A stretch of DNA of 64,000 bases, from positions 635,735,303 through 635,799,302 of the forward strand of contig CM060910.1 in the NCBI GenBank assembly GCA_030737875.1, in the 5' to 3' direction. A model generated the notes under the pieces. That model saw only the letters and a list, made by a program, of their open reading frames with translations, had not been told where the DNA came from and searched no databases. The first letter of the stretch is position 1, and every line of letters begins with the position of its first letter. Positions 1 through 11,885 of the stretch are shown in pieces. A program made the position numbers and the translations under genes. This stretch comes from Allium sativum. Its lineage: Eukaryota > Streptophyta > Magnoliopsida > Asparagales > Amaryllidaceae.

Positions 1-379
1 AGATCTAAATATCTAAAAAGTAATCTTGATATGTATTTAAAAATTGAATCTTGAATCGGTGCTTAATCAGTTCTATTGTAAAATAACTATCAGATCTGCA
101 TTTATATGTTCATACCGCCGCTATATTAAATCTTGTCATAATATGCCTATTCAGTTTATGCCTATTTCTACCAGTTTATTATTGATTCGTTATTATGCCT
201 ATTCTCGATTCTCTTATCTCCCTCTTGGGAATAATGGGGAATGCCGAAAAATGCGAACGTGTGAAATTGGGAATAATGGGGAAAGACATAATTTTGGGAC
301 ACAATTGATATTGGAAAATATGGATCTAAGTTTGGGCATAAATTTGGAAGTATACGAATATGGGTTTGGGGGCATATGT
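1..379 (+). mobile_element. Element A, 5' LTR, left part (truncated by window edge)
   Basis: This stretch aligns almost base for base with 37142-37554, inside the 3' LTR of the same element, so it is the 5' LTR of gypsy element A interrupted by element B at 379/380. By comparison with the 3' LTR, about 750 bases of this LTR lie before the window. Small reading frames here are not genes, because the other LTR copy shows indels between them. The right part resumes at 31198. Confidence 0.9.
375..379. repeat. Target-site duplication of element B, left copy (tatgt)
   Basis: The five bases tatgt lie directly before the TG that opens element B and recur at 31198-31202 directly after its closing CA. 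The empty site is visible in A's other LTR near 37551-37555 (gcatatgtcttg), so the insertion is proven within the window. Confidence 0.95.
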
Positions 380-1381
380 TGTAACACCCCACCTCCGCCA
401 GGGTCGCTCACAAGAGAATGCACTAGCTTTGGAGGAGCGTTGTCTAGGTAAACATGCATAGAAATATTACAAGACAGAACATATAAAACAGCGGAAGAAA
501 AACCAAATTTCATTACCTCATAAAATTATAAGGTCTATAGCCTTTTACATCAAAATGCCTTTAAAAGCCATTACATTGAAAACCTGTCTTGCAATGGTTA
601 AAGAAGCATAAAACCGCAGTCATAAAATATTCCCCAAGTAAGACGGTAAAGCAGCCATAGCCAAGAAAAACCAAAGCCATACATGATGACCTTGAAGCAG
701 AAGAAGTCCGAGCTAAATAACAGTATTTCCTCCCTGAAAACCTAGGGGGGGAAACGGAAGACAAAGAGGCAAAAGAAAACGGGGTCAGTCGTAAAGACTA
801 GTAAGTCCTATCTACTTCCAGCATAAAAACAGGTAAAGGTAACATGACATGCATAAACTGAAAGTAAACATAAGGATGATGACAAGATAGACAAGCTAAA
901 CCAAGGTAACAGGATGAACTACTGTATCAAGATAAACTACGGTCACTATGAATCAAGTATAACATCCCAAGGTTCTATCGAGTATAACATTCCAAGGTTC
1001 TATCGAGTATAACACCCAAAGGTTCTATCAAGTATATTTGCCTTGCACCTTCCGTACTAGTATCCCAACCCGTGTCATGCGTTAGCTACAAAATGTCCCT
1101 TGTCCAATGTCATGAAATGGTCCGTGTCAACCTAATGTAGGTTTTCCCAACTCGTATGTTTCTTTCCATGTATATGTTTAGTCTTTTGCCGTAAATCCTA
1201 CGGGCTTCCTCACGTAGTTCTATACTACTTCAACGTAGTTCCATTATCCTTGAAATCGTTTGGACTGTCACCATTGATCTAGCTGTATTTTCTTACCATG
1301 AATTCTCGAATGTTCGACTAGGATTTTTTCCACCTAGGACCACTAGGGATTACGCTACCTACTAAACGTTTTCATAACTCG

Positions 1382-1386
1382 GTTTG
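1382..1386. repeat. Target-site duplication of element C, left copy (gtttg)
   Basis: gtttg precedes the TG of element C and recurs at 14678-14682 after its final CA. The uninterrupted site ctcggtttgggttt is present in B's right LTR around 27985-28000. Confidence 0.95.
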
Positions 1387-1793
1387 TGTAGTGACCCGGA
1401 TTTTGAGCGACTTTGGTTATCAACGTAAGCTCGACGTCGATAACCAAAACATCGAAAAATCCCGGTAATTAATGAAAGAAATTAGAAGGTGAGAATAGAT
1501 AAGATAGAAACTTAGAATAGAAGAAGAAGAAGAACACAACATCAGAGTAACACGAACCTCACAGCGGAATGAATAACATATAATAGATAACATAAGTTTG
1601 AAATATAACAGTTATGTATACAATAGCACTTATCAGAGTACAACACTTACAACACAGCGGAAATAACTATAGCTATATGATCCAGAAGCCTCCTGCTCCA
1701 GCTCTTCAGGTATACCTGTAAATCCTGACTACTTGACTGCCCGTACAAATTTAGGCACCCAAGAGTTTAGGGAAAACAAAATAAACTCCGGGT

Positions 1794-1807
1794 CAGTCAT
1801 GTGACTG
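1794..1807 (-). other. Conserved LTR inverted repeat (C, left LTR)
   Basis: On the minus strand the sequence reads CAGTCACATGACTG followed by ACCCGGAG. The six-base arms pair around a two-base centre. The same motif lies at a similar distance from the 3' end of the LTR in A, B, D and E, with a compensatory change in the stem in A and E. Confidence 0.6.
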
Positions 1808-2214
1808 GTGTGAATAAACTCAAATCATTTAAACAGGTATATGATATCTCATAAGACCACGCCGTGAATACGGAACGGGGTTTTCCCTTATGAGAATCCA
1901 AATAACTTTTCAAAACAATATCATTCTGATATTATAATAATGTCTAAGTACAAATAAATATCAATCTAGCAGAAACGCTTGCATCTCACGTTACTACATA
2001 TATAGTATACAATCAAAATCGCAAGCACGTATTGGATGATTGGATTTCCAACTATGACAAGGTATGGAACCACCTTCCGATCAGTGTACTCTAGGAACGA
2101 TACATTGGAGTTCAACAAGAACATCTTGCAACTCAGCCACACATGACCGACCACTCATTTCGCTTGAGTGTATCGAATGTACATCACCAATGGTTGGGAT
2201 CAGCAACCGTTCCC

Positions 2215-2215
<1 letters not shown>

Positions 2216-2258
<43 letters not shown>
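2216..2258. repeat. (TA)n microsatellite in C left LTR
   Basis: About 21 uninterrupted TA units. The same place in the other LTR (9593-9603) has only five or so, so the tract changed length after the two LTRs were made identical by reverse transcription. Confidence 0.95.
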
Positions 2259-2260
<2 letters not shown>

Positions 2261-3479
2261 GACAGCATTGATAGATTAAAGAAGCAAATGAATATTCTCT
2301 AGATAGGTGATTATACACCCTACTTCGGTGCGACCGACTTAGCCATGCTGCCTGCCCGATTTCTGTCATTTACCGGATGTAGGCTAGAAGCTACGCTTTA
2401 TCATCACAATAGATTCACTTCGAATGCCACATTGTCAGATCCATAGAAAATCACTAATTGACGTCTACAACAATACATTACGTGTCAGCTAAAAGAAGTT
2501 TCCTTCTCCGCTTCCACTCTTGGTACGGTTGAAGAAATCAATGTACGTGACCTTTCTGGAAATACTCTGTCAGACATCCATCTTCATTCACTTAAAATGT
2601 CACATCGTCATACCCGCCAAATCACAAATTGACTTATCCAAAAATAACACGGGTATACAGCTAAGAGAAACGAATTCCTCCGCCACCAAGCGTGAATACG
2701 TTTGAACAGATCAACTTACGCGATCCATTGGATATACTCTGTCAGACCTTCGTCCATACAAGTTGTCCTGGGACTGGACAAACCGAAGGCACTATTCTGT
2801 AAACAGGATAGCCCTTGCATTTTACTCCGTCTTCAATTATCTTTGGCATATATGATTCGCGATGCTTATGCCAATACAGAGTGGTTCTTTGGATAATAAT
2901 CCAACCGCTCTCTCCATATTAACAATGTTAAAATGGTCAAAACTTCGATAGTCTGTGATTTAACCATAAAAAAAAAACAAGTGTGCAAACAACGATATTA
3001 TTCCCAGATGGAAATTATATCGAACAAACATCATTTAACATTAATCTCTTTAGTTCATTTATTTACTTATCTCCTGTTTCCCTATATTCGAAATTCTTAT
3101 TTTCTTTTATCAGAAAACATTTCTGATTCTCGTTTGGAAAACATTTCCAAAACTCCTTTACGATCAAACCTTACCATTTCTTACTTAAGAAGGAAGTCAC
3201 TCAAGTTGGGGGATAATTACCTCTCAGACCTTAACTGAACAACGTTATAACTTCGAAATGGTCAAAGTTTATCTTTTAATCTTTAACAACTTCTTTACGC
3301 CTTTCTCGGATCCAATTTTACTGGTCCACTTCTATATTTAAAACATTGGTTATAACAATAACGTTATAATCCCTACTTTCGAATTATCTAACTTTAATTA
3401 TAACTTCTATTCTTATTAGTGAATAATTAACCTAACACTTATTTATTTATAAATAAATAAATTTCTATTTAGACACTGG

Positions 3480-4580
3480 AAAGTATAAGTACTTTCCCGA
3501 ATTCGATATAATCGAATTTGTCGATTAACTCTCTTCGAGAAATCTCTATCTGATTAACTCTTCTTCGAATAACCTATATTTGATTAACTTCTTCTCGAAT
3601 AAACGATATTCGATAATCTCTCTTCGAATAACTAATATTCGATAACTCTTCCTTTTCAAATATCTCATATTTGAAAATCTCACTTCGATGAAACTAACAT
3701 CGATAACTCCTTTCGATGAAACTAACATCGATAAATTTAACTCGACGAACTTAACTCGACTAATTTAACTTGACTCGACTAACTCGACTTACTCGACTTA
3801 CTTGGTTCAACCAATTCGATTCGATTAACTAAGCTCGACTAACTTGACTAACTTAACTCGGCTTACTTGGTTCGACCAATTCGATTCGATTAACTAGGCT
3901 CGACTAACTTGGTCGAACCACCCGATCAACTCAACTTATTTAACTTAACTTATTTCTCAACTCGATTAACTCGATTAACTCCTATCGAATAACTAATACT
4001 CGATTAAACTCCATTCGCTTGACTCTAGATCGCAGCGATCACAATGGTTACGCCTGACTCCCTCAGGAAACATCCAACCGCCGTAGGCTATTTACAGCCC
4101 TGCGAATTACGCTAGTAGTCGTACAAGATGGCAACTTACCCTGAATACTATGTTTGACTAACTCTGTTTCAAATAACTATATTTGATTAACTCTAGTTCG
4201 TTTTAACTCTAATTGATTAACTCTAACTAATTAACTCCAACTGGTTAACTCTAACTGGTTAACTCTACTTGACTAACTCGACTTGACTAACTCGACTTGA
4301 CTAACCCCTTTCGAATAACATATTCGATTAACTAACTTTCGAATACCATATTCGATTAACTAACTTCGAATACCATATTCGATTAACTCCTTTCGAATGT
4401 CTATATTTGATTAACTAACTTCGAATACCATATTCGATTTCTCCTTTCGAATGTCTATATTCGATTAACTCCTTTCGAATGTCTATATTCGATTAACTCC
4501 TTTCGAATGTCTATATTTGATTAACTAACTTCGAATACCATATTCGATTAACTAACTTCGAATACCATATTCGATTTACT
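3480..4580. repeat. Minisatellite of TTCGATTAACT units in C left LTR
   Basis: A tract of about 1.1 kb built of degenerate short units around TCGATTAACT, CGACTAACT and GAATACCATATTCGATTAAC. The best preserved part (about 4320-4570) has a 27-bp period. A non-repetitive island at about 4020-4150 splits the tract and contains the palindrome GATCGCAGCGATC. The whole arrangement is repeated in the other LTR at about 10800-11885. Confidence 0.9.
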
Positions 4581-5296
4581 TTATTTACTTTATAAAGATT
4601 TCCTTTTTAACAACGTTTTATTCATTTGAAAAGATTTACTTTTAAATAACGGTTCTACACTTTAAAAATGATTTCCTTTTTATAATGTTTCCTTTTCAAT
4701 TCTATTTGTAAATGGTTTACAAATATTTCCTTTTCAAATTTATTCTTGAAATATTCTAACTCCTTAAATCCTCTGAAAAATTCGCCATAACCTCCTTTGT
4801 ATCGGGAGCATCGGGAAAATCACCAAACCCGCCACACAGGCCTTTCCATTCAAAAAGAAATGTTTTGGATTTATTTCCTTTTTAAAATATCTCCTATTTA
4901 TAAATATCCCAATTTATAAATATTCCTTATTTATAAATATTTCTATTTATAAATATCTCTTATTTATAAATATTCCATTTATAAATATTTTGTTTTCAAT
5001 ATCACTTTGAAAATCCCCTTATCAACATTCCGGTATGTTATGGTCTTCAACCATATCAAATCACTGTATTCAATAACGTCCAACCACATAAAATCGACAA
5101 CAGATTTTATATCACATCATATAACAGAATATATGAATCAAAACAGTATTATAAATATTTGAGGAACCCAGTTGGGTCCCTCCAACCTGTTTCCCCTGCA
5201 TCACAGATGTTACACAAAAAAAATCAACATCACTTCCAGTTCAGTACGGATTATTCTGATAACAGCATCACTATATAAATATTTAACGGTTTATAT

Positions 5297-5325
5297 ATAT
5301 GTATATATATATATATATATATATA
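5297..5325. repeat. (TA)n microsatellite in C left LTR
   Basis: Short TA run; the matching run in the other LTR near 12577-12593 is shorter. Confidence 0.85.
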
Positions 5326-6329
5326 ATTTCCACTAACTGACTAGCAGTTCAATCAATCAACCAACACACATCAATCAACAGATGATTAACAGTTCTAAGA
5401 ATACATTATAAAAATATAACTGTTCAGGGTTGGTGAGTATTACTCACATTTGCGCGTTAGCCGTTTAAATAACGGTTTGCGTTATTTGATTTCGACGGAA
5501 AATTTATTTCACCATAAATTGTAACGAGCTCGGATTCACTCCCAGTCAGCTTTATTGTGGAGTGCTCGTCCATACGGTCCTAACGGATCCAACCGTTCGA
5601 ATTTCTGATATCGTATGCAAGAGATATTATAGTTACAAGTTATACAATATTTAAAATAAAACAAACTTTATTTTAATTAAATAAATCGGGCCTCATTGCT
5701 TACCCAAACCCGGCCCAATACCCAAATACTAACAGCCCACCCGCTCCTTACTACTTCTTCCCCAATCGTGGACGGCTTCAGCTCCTCTCAACACAGCCGA
5801 ACTTTCCAATCTCCATCGCAGCTCCATTTCATCACCGAACTCGAAACCAAACTCACCAAACATCATCACGTTCGAAACCCTACCACTCCATCTCCATCTC
5901 CTCCCACTCGCACATCATTTAAGAACCGCGATTCCCAGTTGAAACTCACGGCAACAGTAACAGTTATCGAACTATTTTTGCACCGGTTATCCCCAAACTC
6001 AGCACACAAACACTACAACTTGTCCTCAATCCAAAACTGACCCTGAAATCCTGAATAAATGTCTCCTTCTCCAAATATCTGAAACCCTAAGTTTCGCCAT
6101 CAAGAAGACATCGACAGTAAGACGCAACGCACCCCATGAAATGGATACTAAATCTAAGACAACCACCCCAAGAATTCGAATATACATATATTATAATTTT
6201 TACAGAATTTGTATGATTTGTTTTGAATTTCCTTATTGGATTTCTCATGGTTTCACTGAAGAAAGAATTGGCGGCTGAAGAAAAGAGGTGTGTGGACTTT
6301 TAGAATAGGTTTAGAACAAATTAAGGAGT

Positions 6330-6336
6330 ATTTATA
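6330..6336 (-). promoter_or_regulatory. Probable TATA box of C left LTR
   Basis: Minus strand reads CCTATAAATACTCC, a good plant TATA context, followed by a GC-richer leader that begins about 50 bases downstream. The copy at 13598-13604 in the other LTR is unchanged. Assigned from sequence only. Confidence 0.5.
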
Positions 6337-7413
6337 GGAATATTTAAATACTTTTTTTTATTGATTATTTAATTTAAATTTAAGCAAACGTTGTTTACAA
6401 CCGTCCTCTAAATTCCTGTGATCACATATGACATCTAAAAATCACAAAACTAGACATGTAACTAGAGTTCGACATTACGGTCCCAACGAAACAGGTTTCG
6501 TCGAATTCCGACTTCGTATGCTCACACAGCATATTTTTAACCGTCAAAATACTGACTGTTTTACACTTTAAAAATCCGTACGGCCACACAGTGCCTCTAA
6601 AAATCACGAAACTGGAAATCTAACAACTATTTGACATTGCGGATCCAACAAAACTGGTTTCGTCGAATTCCGACTTCGTTTGCAAAACCGACTATTTTTA
6701 AAGCTCTGGATGACCCATTTAAATATATAAATATATTTAAATAAAATAAAATTAAATATAAATAAATATATATTATCGTATATCTTCACATATGATATCG
6801 TACAGCTTCAGAATATCATATCCGAATTTACAGTTTGATATTTCAGATTCCAGATTATCTCGATATTCAATTTATATCGAAAATCCATTTATAACGTGAT
6901 TAAAGCGTCGCAAATTATAAAGGAATTCCACAGCGACTTTTCTGAAATTTGATTTGGGCATAAATCAAAATCTACACGACGAAATCTCGATTTTTCTCTT
7001 CCACTAGAAAGATATACTCCACCAGCTCCACACGTTTCTTGTTTCACAGAAATCCGGCTTAAAATGAATCCTGTACATTCAGTTGAAGTTCAAATCGCCA
7101 AATAGCGAACTGCCGCGTCGTTACGCACTCTATTTTAATTATATTATAATTATACGTTCAAACTGTCGTCGATTGAATATATTCGTCAATATAATCCAAC
7201 TCTAAGTTGAATTATATCTTTGGGATGACCCCATTCACAGAATATTTGTATTTCCAATATTTTTGATTATTTCGACATTATAATATATTTTATTATATTA
7301 TAATTATTAATTAAATATTCAATATTATTTAATTCACGTTCTCGATATCGATAAATCGATATTTAATAATTAAATAAATAAATTGTTCAACAGCTAAAAT
7401 GCGGGTTACTACA

Positions 7414-7428
7414 ATCTTCCCCCTTTAA
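7414..7428 (-). other. Polypurine tract of element C
   Basis: Minus strand reads TTAAAGGGGGAAGAT directly before TGTAGTAACCC of the LTR, preceded by TTTCGAGGACGAAATTTT, the context usual for Tekay/Del-like chromoviruses. It primes plus-strand DNA synthesis. Confidence 0.8.
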
Positions 7429-8748
7429 TAAAATTTCGTCCTCGAAATTACTAAGCTAGGGGATGACCCTATATTCTGGGTAAAAATTTATCTGTTTACC
7501 TCTTGTCTCCGGTTTCAACTGAACCAATTAATATCGACTAAAATATTAATTTATTACGACTAACTAAATTTTCAAAAATTCTGAAAATTTTCTAACACCT
7601 TAACTTTTCGAAAATTTTTGCCAGCACCTCCTTTGTACTGGTCAATATCTCAAACTCCAACTCGCCTCTCTGGGCCTTCTTTAACCCAAAAGAAAATCAA
7701 ACAGCCAAGCGGCTTGCCAATTCGGCTCATAAATCTCATATCCATATATAATATAAACTGGTACCTTTTTGTCGGGAATATCAACTCTATCACTTCCATA
7801 TGCTATCAACTCAGCATATACCAGTGTTATTTCCATCAAATTCCAATCAGTTCATATCCTCAAAACCAAATCGAATTTCATTCGAACCCGAATATCAAAT
7901 TTCAAATTCTTAACTCATCAACCCAATTCCATAACAGATTATTCTCTAATCCAATTCAATTCTATTTAACTTAGTTCAAGTTAATATTTCAATTTATTTC
8001 TACTATCTTATTCTATTTAACTTCGTAAGTTAAAATTAAATTCCGAAACTTAATTTCCTGGGTCTATTTCAAATCAATTTGAAATTACAATGCCAATTCA
8101 AAACCTTTGAATTTCTAAACAACTTGTTTTCTCAAAACAATTCAAAAACAAAACCTTTGGTAGTAGTCCGTCACTTAGAACTCGAAAATGAACACTGATG
8201 ATGTCGCGATTCATCATCAGAATCTATTTTCCAGCTATCGAAGTGAGTTCAATACTATATCACCTTCAGTTTGAAAAACGTTTTCAAAACCTCCCAGGAA
8301 CTTAAAATTTCCTTATTTTAATTCCAATCTGATTTAAATTCAGATTTTTCTTCATTTTATTTCATATACTTTACTTATATGAATTCTGATTAGTCATTTA
8401 TAATCATTTTACCTTTTTATAATCTTACTCGATTATAATAACAACCAACACAACCAATATACTATATCAAATATATTCGGGTAAAATTATTCCATTTACT
8501 CTCTTTCAAAACATGCCATGACGGTTCATCGTATTCGAGTGTTTAGTAACCCCCATCGATACAGTGGATCAAACCGATCGACCAGAATTTACAAACAACT
8601 CAACCATTAAAACTCCACAATATAAAATCATTTTATATTAACTAACAAATACGTTCGCTCGTATATATACACTCAAACTCAGTCTAGGATATTACTAATC
8701 CCATCTCTACTGAATCACGCCACAGAGCCAAGGTAATAACTAAACCAA

Positions 8749-8761
8749 TGCTCTGATACCA
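8749..8761 (-). other. Primer binding site of element C
   Basis: Minus strand reads TGGTATCAGAGCA two bases after the LTR end, the standard match to the 3' end of plant initiator tRNA-Met. It fixes the orientation as minus and shows that 8764-14677 is the 5' LTR. Confidence 0.9.
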
Positions 8762-9170
8762 ACTGTAGTGACCCGGATTTAGAGAGACTTTGGTTATCGA
8801 CGTAAGCTCGACGTCGATAACCAAAACATCGAAAAATCCCGGTAATTAATGAAAGAAATTAGAAGGTGAGAATAGATAAGATAGAAACTTAGAATAGAAG
8901 AAGAAGAAGAACACAACATCAGAGTAACACGAACCTCATAGCGGAACGAATAACATATAATAGATAACATAACTTTGAAATATAATAGTTATGTATACAA
9001 TAGCACTTATCAGAGTACAGCACTTACAACACAGCGGAAATAACTATAGCTATATGATCCAGAAGCCTCCTGCTCCAACTCTTCAGGTATACCTGTAAAT
9101 CCTGACTACTTGACTGCCCGTACAAATTTAGGCACCCAAGAGTTTAGGGAAAACAAAATAAACTCTGGGT

Positions 9171-9184
9171 CAGTCATGTGACTG
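9171..9184 (-). other. Conserved LTR inverted repeat (C, right LTR)
   Basis: Identical CAGTCACATGACTG on the minus strand, about 410 bases from the sense 3' end of the LTR. Confidence 0.6.
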
Positions 9185-10799
9185 GTGTGAATAAACTCAA
9201 ATCATTCAAACAGGTATATGATATCTCATAAGACCACGCCGTGAATACGGAACGGGTTTTTCCCTTATGAGAATCCAAATAACTTTTCAAAACAATATCA
9301 TTCTGATATTATAATAATGTCTAAGTACAAATAAATATCAATCTAGCAGAAACGCTTGCATCTCACGTTACTACATATATAGTATACAATCAAAATCGCA
9401 AGCACGTATTGGATGATTGGATTTCCAACTATGACAAGGTATGGAACCACCTTCCGATCAGTGTACTCTAGGAACGATACACTGGAGTTCAACAAGAACA
9501 TCTTGCAACTCAACCACACATGACCGACCACTCATTTCGCTTGAGTGTATCGAATGTACATCACCAACGGTTGGGATCAGCAACCGTTCCCGTATATATA
9601 TATGGGACAACATTGATAGATTAAAGAAGCAAATGAATATTCTCTAGATAGGTGATTATACACCCTACTTCGGTGTGACCGACTTAGCCATGCTGCCTGC
9701 CCGATTTCTGTCATTTACTGGATGTGAGGCTAGAAGCTACGCTTTATCATCACAATAGATTCATTTCGAATGCCACATTGTCAGATCCATCAAAAATCAC
9801 TAATTGACGTCTACAACAATACATTATGTGTCAGCTAAAAGAAGTTTCCTTCTCCACTTCCACTCTTCGTACGGTTGAAGAAATCAATGTACGTGACCTT
9901 TCTGGAAATACTCTGTCAGACATCCATCTTCATTCACTTAAAATGTCACATCGTCATACCCGCCAAATCACAAATTGACTTATCCAAAAATAACACGGGT
10001 ATACAGCTAAGAGAAACGAATTCCTCCGCCACCAAGCGTGAATACGTTTGAACAGATCAACTTACGCAATCCATTGGATATACTCTGTCAGACCTTCGTC
10101 CATACAAGTTGTCCTGGGACTGGACAAACCGAAGGCACTATTCTGTAAACAGGATAGCCCTTGCATTTTACTCCGTCTTCAATTATCTTTGGCATATATG
10201 ATTCGCGACGCTTATGCCAATACAGAGTGGTTCTAATAATCCAACCGGTCTCTCCATATTAACAACGTTAAAATGGTCAAAACTTCGATAGTCTGTGATT
10301 TAACCATCAAAGAAAAACAAGTGTGCAAACAACGATATTATTCCCAGATGGAAATTATATCGAACAAACATCATTTAACATTAATCTCTTTAGTTCATTT
10401 ATTTACTTATCTCCTGTTTCCCTATATTCGAAATTCTTATTTTCTTTTATCAGAAAACATTTCTGATTCTCGTTTGGAAAACATTTCCAAAACTCCTTTA
10501 CGATCAAACCTTACCATTTCTTAGTTAAGAAGGAAGTCACTCAAGTTGGGGGATAATTACCTCTCAGACCTTAACTGAACAACGTTATAACTTCGAAATG
10601 GTCAAAGTTTATCTTTTAATCTTTAACAACTTCTTTACGCCTTTCTCGGATCCAATTTTACTGGTCCACTTCTATATTTAAAACATTAGTTATAACGATA
10701 ACGTTATAATCCCTACTTTCGAATTATCTAACTTTAATTATAACTTCTATTCTTATTAGTGAATAATTAACCTAACACTTATTTATTTATAAATAAAAA

Positions 10800-11885
10800 A
10801 GTATAAGTATTTTCCCGAATTCGATATAATCGAATTTGTTGATTAACTCTCTTCGAGAAATCTCTATCTGATTAACTCTTCTTCGAATAACCTATATTCG
10901 ATTAACTTCTTCTTGAATAAACGATATTCGATAATCTCTCTTCGAATAACTAATATTCAATAACTCTTCCTTTTCAAATATCTCATATTTGAAAATCTCA
11001 CTTCGATGAAACTAACATCGATAACTCCTTTCGATGAAACTAACATTGATAAATTTAACTCGACGAACTTAACTTGACTCGACTAACTCGACTTACTTGG
11101 TTCAACCAATTCGATTCGATTAACTAGGCTCGACTAACTTGACTAACTTAACTCGGCTTACTTGGTTCGACAAATTCGATTCGATTAACTAGGATCGACT
11201 AACTTGGTCGAACCACCCGATCAACTCAACTTATTTAACTTAACTTATTTCTCAACTCGACTCGATTAACTCCTATCGAATAACTAATACTCGATTAAAC
11301 TACATTCGCTTGACTCTAGATCGCAGCGATCACAATGGTTACGCCTGACTCCCTCAGGAAACATCCAACCGTCGTAGGCTATTTACAGCCCTGCGAATTA
11401 CGCTAGCAGTCGTACAAGATGGCAACTTACCCTGAATACTATGTTTGACTAACTCTGTTTCAAATAACTATATTTGATTAACTCTAGTTCGTTTTAACTC
11501 TAATTGATTAACTCTAACTAATTAACTCCAACTGGTTAACTCTAACTGGTTAACTCTACTTGATTAACTCGACTTGACTAACCCCTTTCGAATAACATAT
11601 TCGATTAACTAACTTTCGAATACCATATTCGATTAACTAACTTCGAATACCATATTCGATTAACTCCTTTCGAATGTCTATATTCGATTAACTAACTTCG
11701 AATACCATATTCGATTTCTCCTTTCGAATGTCTATATTCGATTAACTCCTTTCGAATGTCTATATTCGATTAACTCCTTTCGAATGTCTATATTTGATTA
11801 ACTAACTTCGAATACCATATTCGATTAACTAACTTCGAATACCATATTCGATTAACTAACTTCGAATACCATATTCGATTTACTT
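10800..11885. repeat. Minisatellite of TTCGATTAACT units in C right LTR
   Basis: Second copy of the 3480-4580 tract, with the same internal island at about 11300-11440 and slightly different unit numbers. Confidence 0.9.

Larger units (their letters stand above)
1387..7413 (-). mobile_element. Element C, 3' LTR (left copy)
   Basis: Sense strand is minus; it begins TGTAGTAACCCGC and ends GGGTCACTACA. In sense order it carries a tRNA-distal AT-rich stretch, two copies of a TTCGACGAAACC module (about 6650 and 6490), a TATA box (6330), a GC-rich leader (5696-6060), short Tyr/AT microsatellite, a 1.1-kb minisatellite (3480-4580), and the conserved hairpin near its end (1794-1807). A plus-strand open frame at 5696-6040 also occurs in the other LTR but is antisense and is not called as a gene. 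Confidence 0.92.
7414..8763 (-). mobile_element. Element C internal region, non-coding
   Basis: 1350 bases between the primer site and the purine tract. I see no gag zinc knuckle, protease, reverse transcriptase or integrase motif in any frame. One block near 7590-7700 (minus strand) resembles a block of the LTR itself near 4760-4860: both contain TACAAAGGAGGT followed by TGGCRAA. Reading frames at 7618-7974 (+) are AT-rich and carry no known motif. Confidence 0.85.

Noticed and set aside
561..764. Minus-strand ORF in B LTR (also 27169-27405)
   Set aside because: It lies in the sense 3' part of the LTR and differs by frame-changing indels between the copies.
2933..3238. Plus-strand ORF of 101 aa in C LTR
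   Set aside because: The other LTR copy (10273-10524) is cut short by a stop; AT-rich, antisense, no motif.
3480..4580. CRISPR-like array
   Set aside because: Units are contiguous degenerate tandem repeats without unique spacers, in a plant LTR.
5696..6040. Plus-strand ORF of 114 aa, conserved in both C LTRs (also 12965-13309)
   Set aside because: Conservation is explained by the LTRs being copies of each other. It is antisense to the leader of C and has no known motif.
8749..8761. tRNA gene
   Set aside because: The tRNA-Met-like 13-mers at 8749, 26973 and 34311 are primer sites; no tRNA arms surround them.
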